Source: Mesorhizobium sp. C432A
Lineage (GTDB): Bacteria > Pseudomonadota > Alphaproteobacteria > Rhizobiales > Rhizobiaceae
Length of the DNA: 64,000 nt
Direction of reading: 5' to 3'
Assembly (NCBI RefSeq): GCF_030323145.1
Contig: NZ_CP100470.1
Coordinates: 4,257,001 to 4,321,000 of the forward strand
The notes beneath the pieces were generated by a model. That model worked only from the letters and a program-made list of their open reading frames with translations. It had not been told where the DNA came from and ran no database searches. A program made the translations under genes and the position numbers. Shown in pieces: positions 35,478 through 44,199 of the stretch (positions are counted from its first letter, which is position 1; each line of letters begins with the position of its first letter).

Positions 35478-37070
35478 ATGTCCGGGAACCGGATGGGAGG
35501 CACTGTGAGTGCAGATCATGATGGAGCGAACCTGCTTGAGGTTCGTGGCCTGACCAAGATATTCGGCACGCTGACGGCGTGCGATCATATCGACCTCAAC
35601 ATCGCCAAGGGCGAGATCCACGCGCTGCTTGGCGAAAACGGCGCCGGCAAGTCGACGCTGGTCAAGATGCTGTTCGGCTCGCTGGAGCCCAATTCCGGCG
35701 AGATATTCTGGAACGGGGAAGCGGTGCGGATCACCAGTCCGGGCATGGCGAAGAAGCTCGGCATCGGCATGGTGTTTCAGCACTTTTCGCTGTTCGAGGC
35801 GCTGACCGCGGCCGAGAATATCGCTCTGTCTCTGGATGACGGCTCACCGATCAGCTCGATCGCGGCCAAGGCGAGGGCGCTTTCCTTCAGCTATGGCCTG
35901 CCGCTCGATCCGGACTCGCTGGTCGGCGATCTCTCGGTCGGCGAACGCCAGCGCATCGAGATCATCCGCTGCCTGTTGCAGACGCCGCAGCTCATCATCC
36001 TCGACGAGCCGACCTCGGTGCTGACGCCGCAGGAAGCCGACAAGCTGTTCGAGACGCTGGAGCGCCTGCGCTCCGAGGGCAAATCCATCCTCTACATTTC
36101 GCACCGGCTGGAAGAGGTCAAACGCATTTGCGACCGCGCGACCGTGCTGCGTCACGGCAAGGTCGTCGGCCATTGCAATCCGCGCGAGGAAACGGCTTCG
36201 TCGCTGGCCCGCATGATGGTCGGCAACGAGGTGAAGGCCGTGGTGCGTGCGCCGGCCGAAGGCATCGAGACCGCGCAGCCGCTGCTCGAAATCCGCGCCC
36301 TCAGCCGCAAGCCGGCAACGCCGTTTTCGATTCCGCTGAAGAATATCAACCTCACTGTGCGCGCCGGCGAGGTGATCGGCATTGCCGGTGTCGCCGGCAA
36401 CGGCCAGGGCGAGTTCTTCGAATCCGTCTCCGGCGAGGTGCTGCAGCAGGACGCCGCATCCGTGCGCATCCGCGGCAAGGATGCCGGCTCGCTCTCGATC
36501 ACAGGCCGGCGGCTGATGGGCGCTGCCTTCGTGCCGGAAGAACGCCTCGGCCATGGCGCGGCGCCACGCATGAAGCTTTCGGAAAACCTGCTTCTGTCGC
36601 GGCACGCCACCGACGGCAAGGTTTTTGTCGGCGCCGGCGGCGCCGTCAAAAGCGGTGCGGTCTATGCCGCCGCCCAGCGCATCATCGTGGCGATGGATGT
36701 GCGCAAGAGCGCGCCCGATCCGGAAGCTGCGGCCCTTTCGGGCGGCAATTTGCAGAAATTCATCGTCGGTCGCGAACTCGACCGCAGCCCTGCCGTCATG
36801 GTCGTCAACCAGCCGACCTGGGGCGTCGACGCCGGTGCCGCCGCCCACATCCGCCAGGCGCTGATCGAACTGGCGCGCAGCGGCTCGGCAGTTCTGGTCA
36901 TCAGCCAGGACCTCGATGAGCTGTTCGAGATTTCGGACGCGATCGCGGTCATGCACAATGGCGAATTGTCCAAACCGCTGCCGATCGCCGAGGCAACTTT
37001 CGAAAAGGTCGGTCTGTTGATGGGCGGCGCCGAGCCTGGCCACGCCGAACATGGTCTGGAGACGGCATGA
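35478..37070 (+). CDS. Nucleoside-type ABC transporter, double ATPase
   Basis: About 530 residues with two ABC domains in one chain, as in the ribose/nucleoside importers. The first has Walker A GENGAGKST, signature LSVGERQR and Walker B LIILDEPTSVLT. The second has the degenerate P-loop GVAGNGQGE, LSGGNLQKF and VVNQPTWGVD. Together with two permeases and a BMP-type binding protein downstream it forms a NupNOPQ-like system for purine or other nucleosides. Start uncertain: ATG 35478, ATG 35493 or GTG 35505; the last has GGGAGG four bases before it. Confidence 0.92.
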   Translation: MSGNRMGGTVSADHDGANLLEVRGLTKIFGTLTACDHIDLNIAKGEIHALLGENGAGKSTLVKMLFGSLEPNSGEIFWNGEAVRITSPGMAKKLGIGMVFQHFSLFEALTAAENIALSLDDGSPISSIAAKARALSFSYGLPLDPDSLVGDLSVGERQRIEIIRCLLQTPQLIILDEPTSVLTPQEADKLFETLERLRSEGKSILYISHRLEEVKRICDRATVLRHGKVVGHCNPREETASSLARMMVGNEVKAVVRAPAEGIETAQPLLEIRALSRKPATPFSIPLKNINLTVRAGEVIGIAGVAGNGQGEFFESVSGEVLQQDAASVRIRGKDAGSLSITGRRLMGAAFVPEERLGHGAAPRMKLSENLLLSRHATDGKVFVGAGGAVKSGAVYAAAQRIIVAMDVRKSAPDPEAAALSGGNLQKFIVGRELDRSPAVMVVNQPTWGVDAGAAAHIRQALIELARSGSAVLVISQDLDELFEISDAIAVMHNGELSKPLPIAEATFEKVGLLMGGAEPGHAEHGLETA

Positions 37071-38191
37071 TGCGCCTCGAACTCGTCAAACGCCCGCAGC
37101 GCTCTATGCTCTTTTCGGCGCTGTCGCCCTTCATCGCCTTCGCCCTAACGATCATCGCCGGCGCGGTTCTGTTCGCGCTGCTCGGCGTCAACCCGCTGAG
37201 CGCATTCGAGATCTATTTCATCGAGCCGATCAGCCAGGTCTGGCAGCTGCATGAGCTGGCGATCAAGGCCGCGCCGTTGATCCTGATCGCGGTCGGCCTG
37301 TCGGTCTGTTACAAGGCCAACATCTGGAACATCGGCGCTGAGGGACAGTTCATCCTCGGCGGCATTTTCGGCTCGGCCATTCCGGTGCTGTTTCCCGGGT
37401 TCGAAGGCCCGCTGGTGCTGCCGCTGATGCTGTTGTTCGGCATGGTCGGCGGTGCCGCCTATGCAGCAATCCCGGCTCTCTTGAAGACGCGCTTCGGCAC
37501 CAACGAAATCCTGACCAGCCTGATGCTGGTCTATGTCGCCCAGCTTTTCCTCGACTGGCTGGTGCGCGGCCCTTGGCGCGATCCACAGGGCCACGGTTTC
37601 CCGCAGACGATCCAGTTCAATGACTCGGCGGTCCTGCCGGAACTGATGCCGGATGCCGGCCGCGCCAATTGGGGTTTTGTCTTCGCGCTTGTTGCAGCCG
37701 TGCTGATCTGGGTGCTGATGAGCCGCCTGCTCAAGGGTTTTGAGGTCCGCGTGCTCGGCTCCAGCCCGAGGGCAGGGCGCTTCGCCGGTTTCGGCCTCAA
37801 CCGCATGGTGTTCTTCGCCTTCCTGCTGTCAGGCGCGCTGGCTGGGCTTGCCGGCATTTCGGAAGTCTCCGGCGCCATCGGCCAGCTCCAGCCGGTGATC
37901 TCGCCCGGCTACGGCTTCACCGCCATTATTGTCGCGTTCCTCGGCCGGCTCAATCCGCTCGGCATCGTCGCCGCCGGCCTGGTGCTGGCGTTGACCTATC
38001 TCGGCGGCGAGGCGGTGCAGAGCGCGCTCGGCATTTCCGACAAAGTGGCACGCGTGTTCCAGGGCATGCTTTTGTTCTTCGTGCTCGGCTGCGACACGCT
38101 CATCCACTATCGCATCCGTCTGGTCGGCATGGCGCTGACGAAAAGCGCGGCGAAGCTTGAAGCCGCGCCGAAGTTGAAGGAAGCCCGCTGA
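37067..38191 (+). CDS. Nucleoside-type ABC transporter permease 1
   Basis: 374 residues with eight to nine membrane helices, BPD_transp_2 family. The cytoplasmic coupling segment FEVRVLGSSPRAGRFAGF and the helices after it are typical of NupP/YufP-like permeases, as is CYKANIWNIGAEGQ. Its ATG overlaps the ATPase stop (ATGA), and its own stop overlaps the next ATG (TGATG), so the operon is tightly coupled. Confidence 0.93.
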   Translation: MMRLELVKRPQRSMLFSALSPFIAFALTIIAGAVLFALLGVNPLSAFEIYFIEPISQVWQLHELAIKAAPLILIAVGLSVCYKANIWNIGAEGQFILGGIFGSAIPVLFPGFEGPLVLPLMLLFGMVGGAAYAAIPALLKTRFGTNEILTSLMLVYVAQLFLDWLVRGPWRDPQGHGFPQTIQFNDSAVLPELMPDAGRANWGFVFALVAAVLIWVLMSRLLKGFEVRVLGSSPRAGRFAGFGLNRMVFFAFLLSGALAGLAGISEVSGAIGQLQPVISPGYGFTAIIVAFLGRLNPLGIVAAGLVLALTYLGGEAVQSALGISDKVARVFQGMLLFFVLGCDTLIHYRIRLVGMALTKSAAKLEAAPKLKEAR

Positions 38192-39111
38192 TGGACATCG
38201 CCGTCAACATCCTTTTGACCATCGCCACGGCGGCGACGCCGCTTTTAATAGCGGCCATCGGCGAACTGGTGGTCGAGCGCTCCGGCGTGCTCAACCTCGG
38301 CGTCGAAGGCATGATGATCATGGGCGCCGTCGGCGGCTTCGGAGCCGGCTATCTCACGGGATCGCCCTGGATGGGCCTGTTGGCGGCAATTGCCATGGGC
38401 GCGGTGTTCTCGCTGCTGTTTGCGGTGATGACGCTGTCGCTCGCCACCAATCAGGTGGCGACCGGCCTGTCGTTGACGCTGCTCGGCCTCGGCCTTTCCG
38501 GCATGATGGGGACCAGCTTCGTCGGCCAGCCCGGCGAGCGGCTGCCAAACCTCTACGTTCCGGTGCTCACCGACATTCCCGTGGTCGGCAGGCTGTTGTT
38601 CGGCCAGGACCCGATCTTCTACATCTCGATCGCGCTGACGGCGGCCGTCATGTGGTTCCTGTTCAAGACCCGCACCGGCCTCACTCTGCGCTCGATCGGC
38701 GACAGCCACACATCGGCGCATGCGCTCGGCATCAAGGTCATCCGCTACCGCTATCTCGCGGTCATCTTCGGCGGCGCCTGCGCCGGCCTTGCCGGCGGCC
38801 ATCTGTCGCTGGTCTACACGCCGCAATGGGTAGAGAACATGAGCGCGGGCCGCGGCTGGATCGCGCTGGCGCTGGTCGTCTTCGCCTCCTGGCGGCCGTG
38901 GCGCGTGCTCGCCGGCGCCTACATCTTCGGCGCGGTGTGGATCGGCCAGCTTCATGCACAGGCATTTGGCATTCCGGTGCCTTCGCAGCTGCTTTCTTCT
39001 CTGCCCTATCTGGCAACCGTCGTGGTTCTCGTTCTAATCTCGCGCAACAAGCGTCTGACGATGATGAACACGCCGGCTTCCTTGGGGCAGCCATTCGTTC
39101 CGGATCGTTGA
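38191..39111 (+). CDS. Nucleoside-type ABC transporter permease 2
   Basis: 306 residues, about eight membrane helices, the second half of the permease heterodimer (NupQ/YufQ-like). Hallmarks are VVERSGVLNLGVEGMMIMGA near the start and the coupling segment TLRSIGDSHTSAHALGIKV. It begins on the last base of the preceding stop codon. The binding-protein gene follows after 50 bases. Confidence 0.93.
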   Translation: MDIAVNILLTIATAATPLLIAAIGELVVERSGVLNLGVEGMMIMGAVGGFGAGYLTGSPWMGLLAAIAMGAVFSLLFAVMTLSLATNQVATGLSLTLLGLGLSGMMGTSFVGQPGERLPNLYVPVLTDIPVVGRLLFGQDPIFYISIALTAAVMWFLFKTRTGLTLRSIGDSHTSAHALGIKVIRYRYLAVIFGGACAGLAGGHLSLVYTPQWVENMSAGRGWIALALVVFASWRPWRVLAGAYIFGAVWIGQLHAQAFGIPVPSQLLSSLPYLATVVVLVLISRNKRLTMMNTPASLGQPFVPDR

Positions 39112-39161
39112 AAACAAAAACAAACGGGAAGCTCCAAGGCTAAACTCAGAGAGGTAACACA

Positions 39162-40229
39162 ATGAAAAAACTGCTTATCGCGTTGATGACCACGACCGCC
39201 GCCATGTCACTGGCGGCGTCGGCGCAGGCCGCCGACAAGTTGAAGGCATGCTGGGTCTACACCGGCCCGATCGGCGATTTCGGCTATTCCTACCAGCACG
39301 ACCAAGGCCGCCTCGAGGTGGAGAAGGCGCTCGGCGACAAGGTCGAAACCGCCTATCTCGAGAACGTCTCGGAAGGTCCCGATGCCGACCGCGCTTTCGA
39401 GCGTCTGGCGCGCGAAGGCTGCAAGATCATCTTCGGCACCTCTTTCGGCTTCATGGACCCGGAAGTGAAGGTCGCCAAGAAGTTCCCCAAAGTGATGTTC
39501 GAGCACGCCACCGGCTACAAGACCGCTGACAATCTCGGCATCTACAATGCGCGCTTCTATGAAGGCCGCTACGTGCTCGGCCAGATCGCCGCCAAGGAAT
39601 CGAAGGCAGGGGTCGCCGGCTATATCGTTTCTTTCCCGATCCCCGAAGTGGTGATGGGCATCAACTCCTTCATGCTCGGCGCGCAGTCGGTCAACCCGAA
39701 CTTCAAGGCCAAGATCGTCTGGGTGAACTCCTGGTTCGATCCGGGCAAGGAAGCCGACGCGGCCAAGGCGCTGTTCGACCAGGGCGCCGACATCATCGTC
39801 CAGCACACCGATTCCACTGCGGCACTGCAGGTGGCGGAAGAGCGCAAGCTGCACGGCTTCGGCCAGTCCTCCGACATGATCAAGTTCGCGCCGAACGCGC
39901 AGCTGACCTCGCTGACAGACGAATGGGGGCCGTATTACATCAGCCGCGTTCAGGCGGCGCTCGACGGCACCTGGAAGCCTGACAATGTCTGGCTCGGCAT
40001 CAAGGACGGCGCCGTCAAGCTGGCGCCCTTCACCAACATGCCGGACGATGTGAAGGCGATGGCCGAGGCAACCGCCAAGAAAATCGCAGATGGCTGGAAC
40101 CCCTTCACCGGACCGGTCGCCAAGCAGGACGGCACGCCGTGGCTCAAGGACGGCGAAGTAGCCGACGACGGCACGCTGCTCGGCATGAACTTCTATGTGA
40201 AGGGCGTCGACGACAAGTTGCCGCAGTAA
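39162..40229 (+). CDS. BMP-family substrate-binding protein
   Basis: 355 residues: Sec signal peptide ending AQAAD, then a Bmp/PnrA-like basic membrane protein domain (KACWVYTGPIGDFGYS, IIFGTSFGFMDP and ADIIVQHTDSTAAL). PnrA-type proteins bind purine nucleosides; a close rhizobial and related branch has been linked with other purines, so the exact ligand stays open. Lack of a lipobox means a soluble periplasmic protein. A strong terminator follows, so it closes the four-gene operon. Confidence 0.93.
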   Translation: MKKLLIALMTTTAAMSLAASAQAADKLKACWVYTGPIGDFGYSYQHDQGRLEVEKALGDKVETAYLENVSEGPDADRAFERLAREGCKIIFGTSFGFMDPEVKVAKKFPKVMFEHATGYKTADNLGIYNARFYEGRYVLGQIAAKESKAGVAGYIVSFPIPEVVMGINSFMLGAQSVNPNFKAKIVWVNSWFDPGKEADAAKALFDQGADIIVQHTDSTAALQVAEERKLHGFGQSSDMIKFAPNAQLTSLTDEWGPYYISRVQAALDGTWKPDNVWLGIKDGAVKLAPFTNMPDDVKAMAEATAKKIADGWNPFTGPVAKQDGTPWLKDGEVADDGTLLGMNFYVKGVDDKLPQ

Positions 40230-40252
40230 GTATCGGAAACGCAAAAGAGAAG

Positions 40253-40275
40253 GGGCGCCGCCCGGCGCCCTTTTT
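40253..40275 (+). terminator. Terminator 1 after BMP-family gene
   Basis: Stem GGGCGCC / GGCGCCC with a four-base loop and T5, 23 bases after the stop codon. Confidence 0.92.
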
Positions 40276-40336
40276 CACTTCGCGGGCTGCACGCTTCGAC
40301 CGCGAAACCGCGCCGAGGGCTGTGCCAAAAATCCGA

Positions 40337-40359
40337 GGGCGCCGGGAGGCGCCCTTTTT
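40337..40359 (+). terminator. Terminator 2, same stem as terminator 1
   Basis: Stem GGGCGCC / GGCGCCC with a GGGA loop and T5. It repeats the stem of the terminator 84 bases upstream and stands 10 bases before the stop of the convergent rimO gene. Confidence 0.88.
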
Positions 40360-40368
40360 GGTATTTTT

Positions 40369-41682
40369 CTAAACCGCCGAGCCGTAAAGGTCGTAGACGT
40401 CGGCGCGGTCGATCTTGACCGTGACGATGTCGCCTTGGCGCAGCGGGCGGCGCGACTGGATATGCACCGAACCGTCGATCTCGGGCGCGTCGTATTTTGT
40501 CCGGCCCTTGGCAGACGTGCCATGCGCCTCGTCGATCAGCACCGGCAGGCGCTTGCCGACCTTCTTGGCCAGCTGCGTCGCCGAGATCTTCTGCTGGCGC
40601 TGCATGAAGCGATGCCAGCGCGCTTCCTTGATCTCCTGCGGCACCTGTTCGAGGCCGAGATCGTTGGAGCGGGCGCCGCGGACCGGCTCGTATTTAAAGC
40701 AGCCGGCGCGATCGATCCTGGCCTCGTCCAGCCAGTCGAGCAGCATCTCGAAATCCTCGTCGGTCTCGCCGGGGAAACCGACGATGAAGGTCGAGCGTAT
40801 CGCCAGATCCGGGCACACCTCGCGCCAGCCGCGAATGCGCTCCAGCGTCTTTTCGCCATGCGCGGGCCGACGCATGTTCTTCAGCACCTGCGGCGAGGCG
40901 TGCTGGAAGGGGATGTCCAGATAGGGAAGGATTTTTCCATCCGCCATTAGCGGGATGACATCGGCGACATGCGGGTAGGGGTAGACATAGTGCATGCGTA
41001 CCCAGATGCCGAGCTTGCCGAGCTCCTCCGACAGGTCGAGGAATTTCGCCCGCACTTCGCGGTCGCCGAACATCGACGTCTGGTACTTGATGTCGATGCC
41101 GTAGGCGCTGGTGTCCTGCGAGATGACCAGCAGTTCCTTGACGCCGGCCTTGGCCAGCTTCTCGGCCTCGCGCAGCACATCGGCCGCCGGGCGCGAGACG
41201 AGGTCGCCGCGCAGCGCCGGAATGATGCAGAAGGTGCAGCGGTTGTTGCAGCCTTCGGAAATCTTGAGATAGGCGTAGTGGCGCGGCGTCAGCTTGACGC
41301 CTTGCGGCGGCAGAAGGTCGATATACGGATCGTGGCTGGGCGGCGCCGCCTCATGCACCGCGGCCATCACGCTCTCATAGGCCTGCGGGCCGGTGATGGC
41401 GAGGACGTTGGGGTGCTTCTCTCGTATGACGTCCGGCTCGGCGCCGAGGCAGCCGGTGACGATCACCCGGCCGTTTTCCGAAAGCGCCGAACCAATGGCG
41501 TTGAGCGATTCGTCGCGGGCCGAATCGAGAAAGCCGCAGGTGTTGACGACGACCAGGTCCGCGCCGTCATGCTTGCGCGCGATCTCATAGCCTTCGGCGC
41601 GCAGGCGCGTGATGATGCGCTCGGAATCCACAAGCGCCTTCGGGCATCCAAGGCTGACGAAACTGACGCGAGGCGCAGACAT
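40369..41682 (-). CDS. rimO: Ribosomal protein S12 methylthiotransferase
   Basis: 437 residues, the family length. N-terminal UPF0004 domain with its cluster cysteines ([32 protein letters not shown]), radical SAM domain with [11 protein letters not shown], and a C-terminal TRAM domain. SLGCPK and the CNNRC form separate RimO from the tRNA enzyme MiaB. It adds a methylthio group to Asp of ribosomal protein S12 using two Fe-S clusters. Upstream spacing of 141 bases to the TerC-like gene on the same strand. Confidence 0.96.
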   Translation of the reverse strand: MSAPRVSFVSLGCPKALVDSERIITRLRAEGYEIARKHDGADLVVVNTCGFLDSARDESLNAIGSALSENGRVIVTGCLGAEPDVIREKHPNVLAITGPQAYESVMAAVHEAAPPSHDPYIDLLPPQGVKLTPRHYAYLKISEGCNNRCTFCIIPALRGDLVSRPAADVLREAEKLAKAGVKELLVISQDTSAYGIDIKYQTSMFGDREVRAKFLDLSEELGKLGIWVRMHYVYPYPHVADVIPLMADGKILPYLDIPFQHASPQVLKNMRRPAHGEKTLERIRGWREVCPDLAIRSTFIVGFPGETDEDFEMLLDWLDEARIDRAGCFKYEPVRGARSNDLGLEQVPQEIKEARWHRFMQRQQKISATQLAKKVGKRLPVLIDEAHGTSAKGRTKYDAPEIDGSVHIQSRRPLRQGDIVTVKIDRADVYDLYGSAV

Positions 41683-41823
41683 GAGAAAACATTCCGGGTT
41701 TTTTCGGGATCGGCGGCCAGTACCACACTTATTGCGGCATTGGTATGGGCAGCGGCTGCGGCGAACGCGACCACTGCCTCCGGCAGATACCCGTACTATA
41801 CAGAAGCTGTAGGACCGGCAGCG

Positions 41824-42483
41824 TCAGCTCACCACAGGACTGACATGCGGCCAGACCTCGACAAGGCCGCGATAGACCATATCGATCGCGACGTAGAGAA
41901 TGATCAGCAGGCCGACATAGGCGATCCAGCGGTGGCGATGCAGCAGCTTGGCAATGAAGCTCGCGGCCAAGCCCATCAAGGCAATCGACAGCACCAGGCC
42001 TATGACAAGCACGGGAAAATGATCGCGCGCCGCACCGGCGACCGCCAGCACATTGTCCAGCGACATCGAAACATCGGCGACGACGATCTGCAGGGCCGCC
42101 TGGCCGAGCGTCTTGCGCGGCGCCTTGCCGCCCACCGTTCTGTCGCTGTTGAGGTCGGAATCGGACAGCGCCTCGGTCGCCTCGAACTCGTCGGCATGCG
42201 ACGTCCGCAGCTCGCGCCACATCTTCCAGCACACCCACAACAAAAGGATGCCGCCGGCCAGCAGCAGGCCGACAATGGCAAGAAGCTTGACGGTGACGGC
42301 GGCAAACAGGATGCGCAGCACAGTCGCCGCCAAAACGCCGATCAGGATGGCTTTCTTGCGCTGCTCGACCGGCAGGCCGGCGGCGGCAAGGCCGATGACG
42401 ATGGCATTGTCGCCGGCAAGCACCAGATCGATGGCGATGACCTGGAGGAGGGCCGTCATGCTTGCAGCGCTGAAAATGTCCAT
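41824..42483 (-). CDS. TerC family membrane protein
   Basis: 219 residues, about seven helices. The two family Asp motifs in the membrane are clear: IDLVLAGDNAIVIGLA near residue 20 and ADVSMSLDNVLAVAGAA near 130, joined by a charged loop. TerC/YjbE-type proteins export Mn2+ or support metalation of exported enzymes; tellurite resistance is seen in some. Start at MDIFSAASM after AGGGG; the longer open frame to 42579 gives an Arg-rich stretch that is not protein-like. Confidence 0.9.
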   Translation of the reverse strand: MDIFSAASMTALLQVIAIDLVLAGDNAIVIGLAAAGLPVEQRKKAILIGVLAATVLRILFAAVTVKLLAIVGLLLAGGILLLWVCWKMWRELRTSHADEFEATEALSDSDLNSDRTVGGKAPRKTLGQAALQIVVADVSMSLDNVLAVAGAARDHFPVLVIGLVLSIALMGLAASFIAKLLHRHRWIAYVGLLIILYVAIDMVYRGLVEVWPHVSPVVS

Positions 42484-42587
42484 CGACCGGAGCCCCTTGC
42501 TGTATCGGCGTGTTCGTCGTCGGATATGCCGACGCCCTAACGTGTATGGTTCCCGCGCGTCAAGAGACTGCCGGCGCAATTCCAGGA

Positions 42588-42677
42588 AAAGTGCGTAGCG
42601 GTTTTCCGTCCGGAATCATGCAAAAACAAAGAGTTAGAGTGGGTCAGCTGCTCTGTAAAAAGCTGAACCGCTCTAAC
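42588..42677. repeat. Rhizobial-type palindromic intergenic element
   Basis: The segment contains GCGTAGCGGTTTTCCGTCCG, a spacer with CAAAAACAAAGA, and a palindrome GTTAGAGTGGGTCAGCT / AGCTGAACCGCTCTAAC (15 of 17 pairs, 11-base loop, 42633-42677). From memory this is like a short palindrome scattered through Mesorhizobium spacers. Only one full copy is in this window, so its dispersed nature cannot be shown here. Confidence 0.6.
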
Positions 42678-42745
42678 GGCCGACGCTGAAAGCCACGGGA
42701 ATAGGGAAGGTCGTTCTGCCAGAGAGAATTCTGGTCGCAGCGAAT

Positions 42746-43135
42746 TCAGTCGTAGAGATTGTACTTCGCCCAGTCGGCTTCCGGAATCTCGTCGCCGATG
42801 CGGTAACGGAACTGCAGGACCTCCATATGGTCAGGCGCCGTCTCGCATTTGAACTTCAGCCGGTACCACTGCCCCTTGCTGCGGAAGGCAGCGCCCGGGC
42901 TGCGGATGGCATCGGCCTTCATTTCCGGCGTCGCGAAGGCGTAGGCGACGACGCGGTCTGCCTTGTACTTGTGGTCGTCATGGCTGATGCGGTCGAGCAC
43001 TTCGGCGTCGCATCTCTGCTCCAGCCGGGTCTCCGGGTCGAGTTTCAGCAGGCCGGCGCGCAGGGCGGCGTCCATCGCGTGGGCGGGCCAGGCCAGCGTC
43101 ACCGAGGCCAGCGCCGCAAGGAATAGTTTTTTCAT
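42746..43135 (-). CDS. DUF930 secreted protein
   Basis: 129 residues: signal peptide ending AHAMD, then a DUF930-like domain containing LLKLDPETRLEQRCD, VDRISHD-like HDDHKYKADRVVAYAF and GAAFRSKGQWYRLKFKCE. Two Cys could form a disulfide. These proteins are common in rhizobia and have no assigned role. ATG 43135 is chosen because MKKLFLA opens the signal peptide; ATG 43153 adds six residues. Confidence 0.8.
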   Translation of the reverse strand: MKKLFLAALASVTLAWPAHAMDAALRAGLLKLDPETRLEQRCDAEVLDRISHDDHKYKADRVVAYAFATPEMKADAIRSPGAAFRSKGQWYRLKFKCETAPDHMEVLQFRYRIGDEIPEADWAKYNLYD

Positions 43136-43272
43136 GGGCGGGAGAACGACCATAACTCGCGTGAAAAATCAACCGGAGTGCCATTTTGGGGCAGCCGGAT
43201 ATGCGCGGAAATCGCCGTTGGCCGGGCAGGGTGTTTTGACGCAGCCGCTTTGATACGTCGCCGGCGCCATTC

Positions 43273-44199
43273 TTATTTGTCCGGGCTGCCATGCACCGAT
43301 TGCCTGTTTCGCCGTCTTTGCGCTTCTCGCGATCGCGGCACCCACCGCCACGGCCGCAAGGCGATATAGACAGCGAGGAAGGCTCTTTGTGCAAGGCCGG
43401 CCTCGCTGTGCCAGACCTCCCTTATCCCCGCCGCCCGCAAGGCCCTTCGTTGGGTGCTGTTGCGGTCCCAGCGCCGGCTGATGCTGCCCGCCCGGTAGTA
43501 TTTGTGGCAGAGCACTTGCGGCACGCGGACAAAGCCGCCGAGCAGCGACAGATGCAGAAGCCAGGTCCAGTCGGCGCTGAATTCGCCTTGGCTGTTGGGC
43601 TTGATCCCGCCGCTACGGTGGAACGCCCAGGCCCTGAATATCCCACGATTGGGAACCCACCATCCATGCGGCTGGCGCGCCATCGCCCGGCCACGCGCAA
43701 AACCGTCCTGCAAGCCCTCCAGCAGGTCGAACTTCCACGTGGCACTTTCGCCGCTGACTTCGATCACTTCGACGTCGCTGAACGACAGTACGGCCGCGGG
43801 ATTGGCATCGAGCGCCCGCACCAGCGCCTCGATATAGGTTGGATCGATGACGTCGTCATGGAAGGCAAAGAACATCAATTCGCCGCTGGCATTGGCCATC
43901 AGATCGTTGGAGTTCTTCAGCCATCCCAGGTTTTTGTCCCGGCGGAGGATACGGACATCGTCGCGGCCGCCGGCGAAGGCTGAAACGATCTCGAATGTCG
44001 CGTCGGTCGAATTGTCCTCCCCGACCAGGATCTCGATATTGTCCCAGGTCTGCGCGGCGAGGCTGTCCAGCGTACGCGAAATGAATGCCGCCGAATTGTA
44101 GCATGGCACCAGCGCCGTGACCTTCGGCCGCCAGCCGGATCGAAGCTGGACTTGTTTCTGCGCTACCTGCTTCGCGCCGCCCTGTTCTGTCTCACCCAT
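43273..44199 (-). CDS. Family 2 glycosyltransferase
   Basis: 308 residues, GT-A fold. VTALVPCYNSAAFISRTL, then EILVGEDNSTDATFEI, is the nucleotide-sugar binding part, and FFAFHDDVIDPTY carries the Asp pair that acts as DxD. A QxxRW-type motif is not obvious, so it is probably a single-sugar transferase working on a surface glycan. The start codon lies directly before the stop of the FAD-dependent gene upstream, so the two are translated together in a three-gene run with a cupin isomerase-like gene. Confidence 0.88.
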   Translation of the reverse strand: MGETEQGGAKQVAQKQVQLRSGWRPKVTALVPCYNSAAFISRTLDSLAAQTWDNIEILVGEDNSTDATFEIVSAFAGGRDDVRILRRDKNLGWLKNSNDLMANASGELMFFAFHDDVIDPTYIEALVRALDANPAAVLSFSDVEVIEVSGESATWKFDLLEGLQDGFARGRAMARQPHGWWVPNRGIFRAWAFHRSGGIKPNSQGEFSADWTWLLHLSLLGGFVRVPQVLCHKYYRAGSISRRWDRNSTQRRALRAAGIREVWHSEAGLAQRAFLAVYIALRPWRWVPRSREAQRRRNRQSVHGSPDK

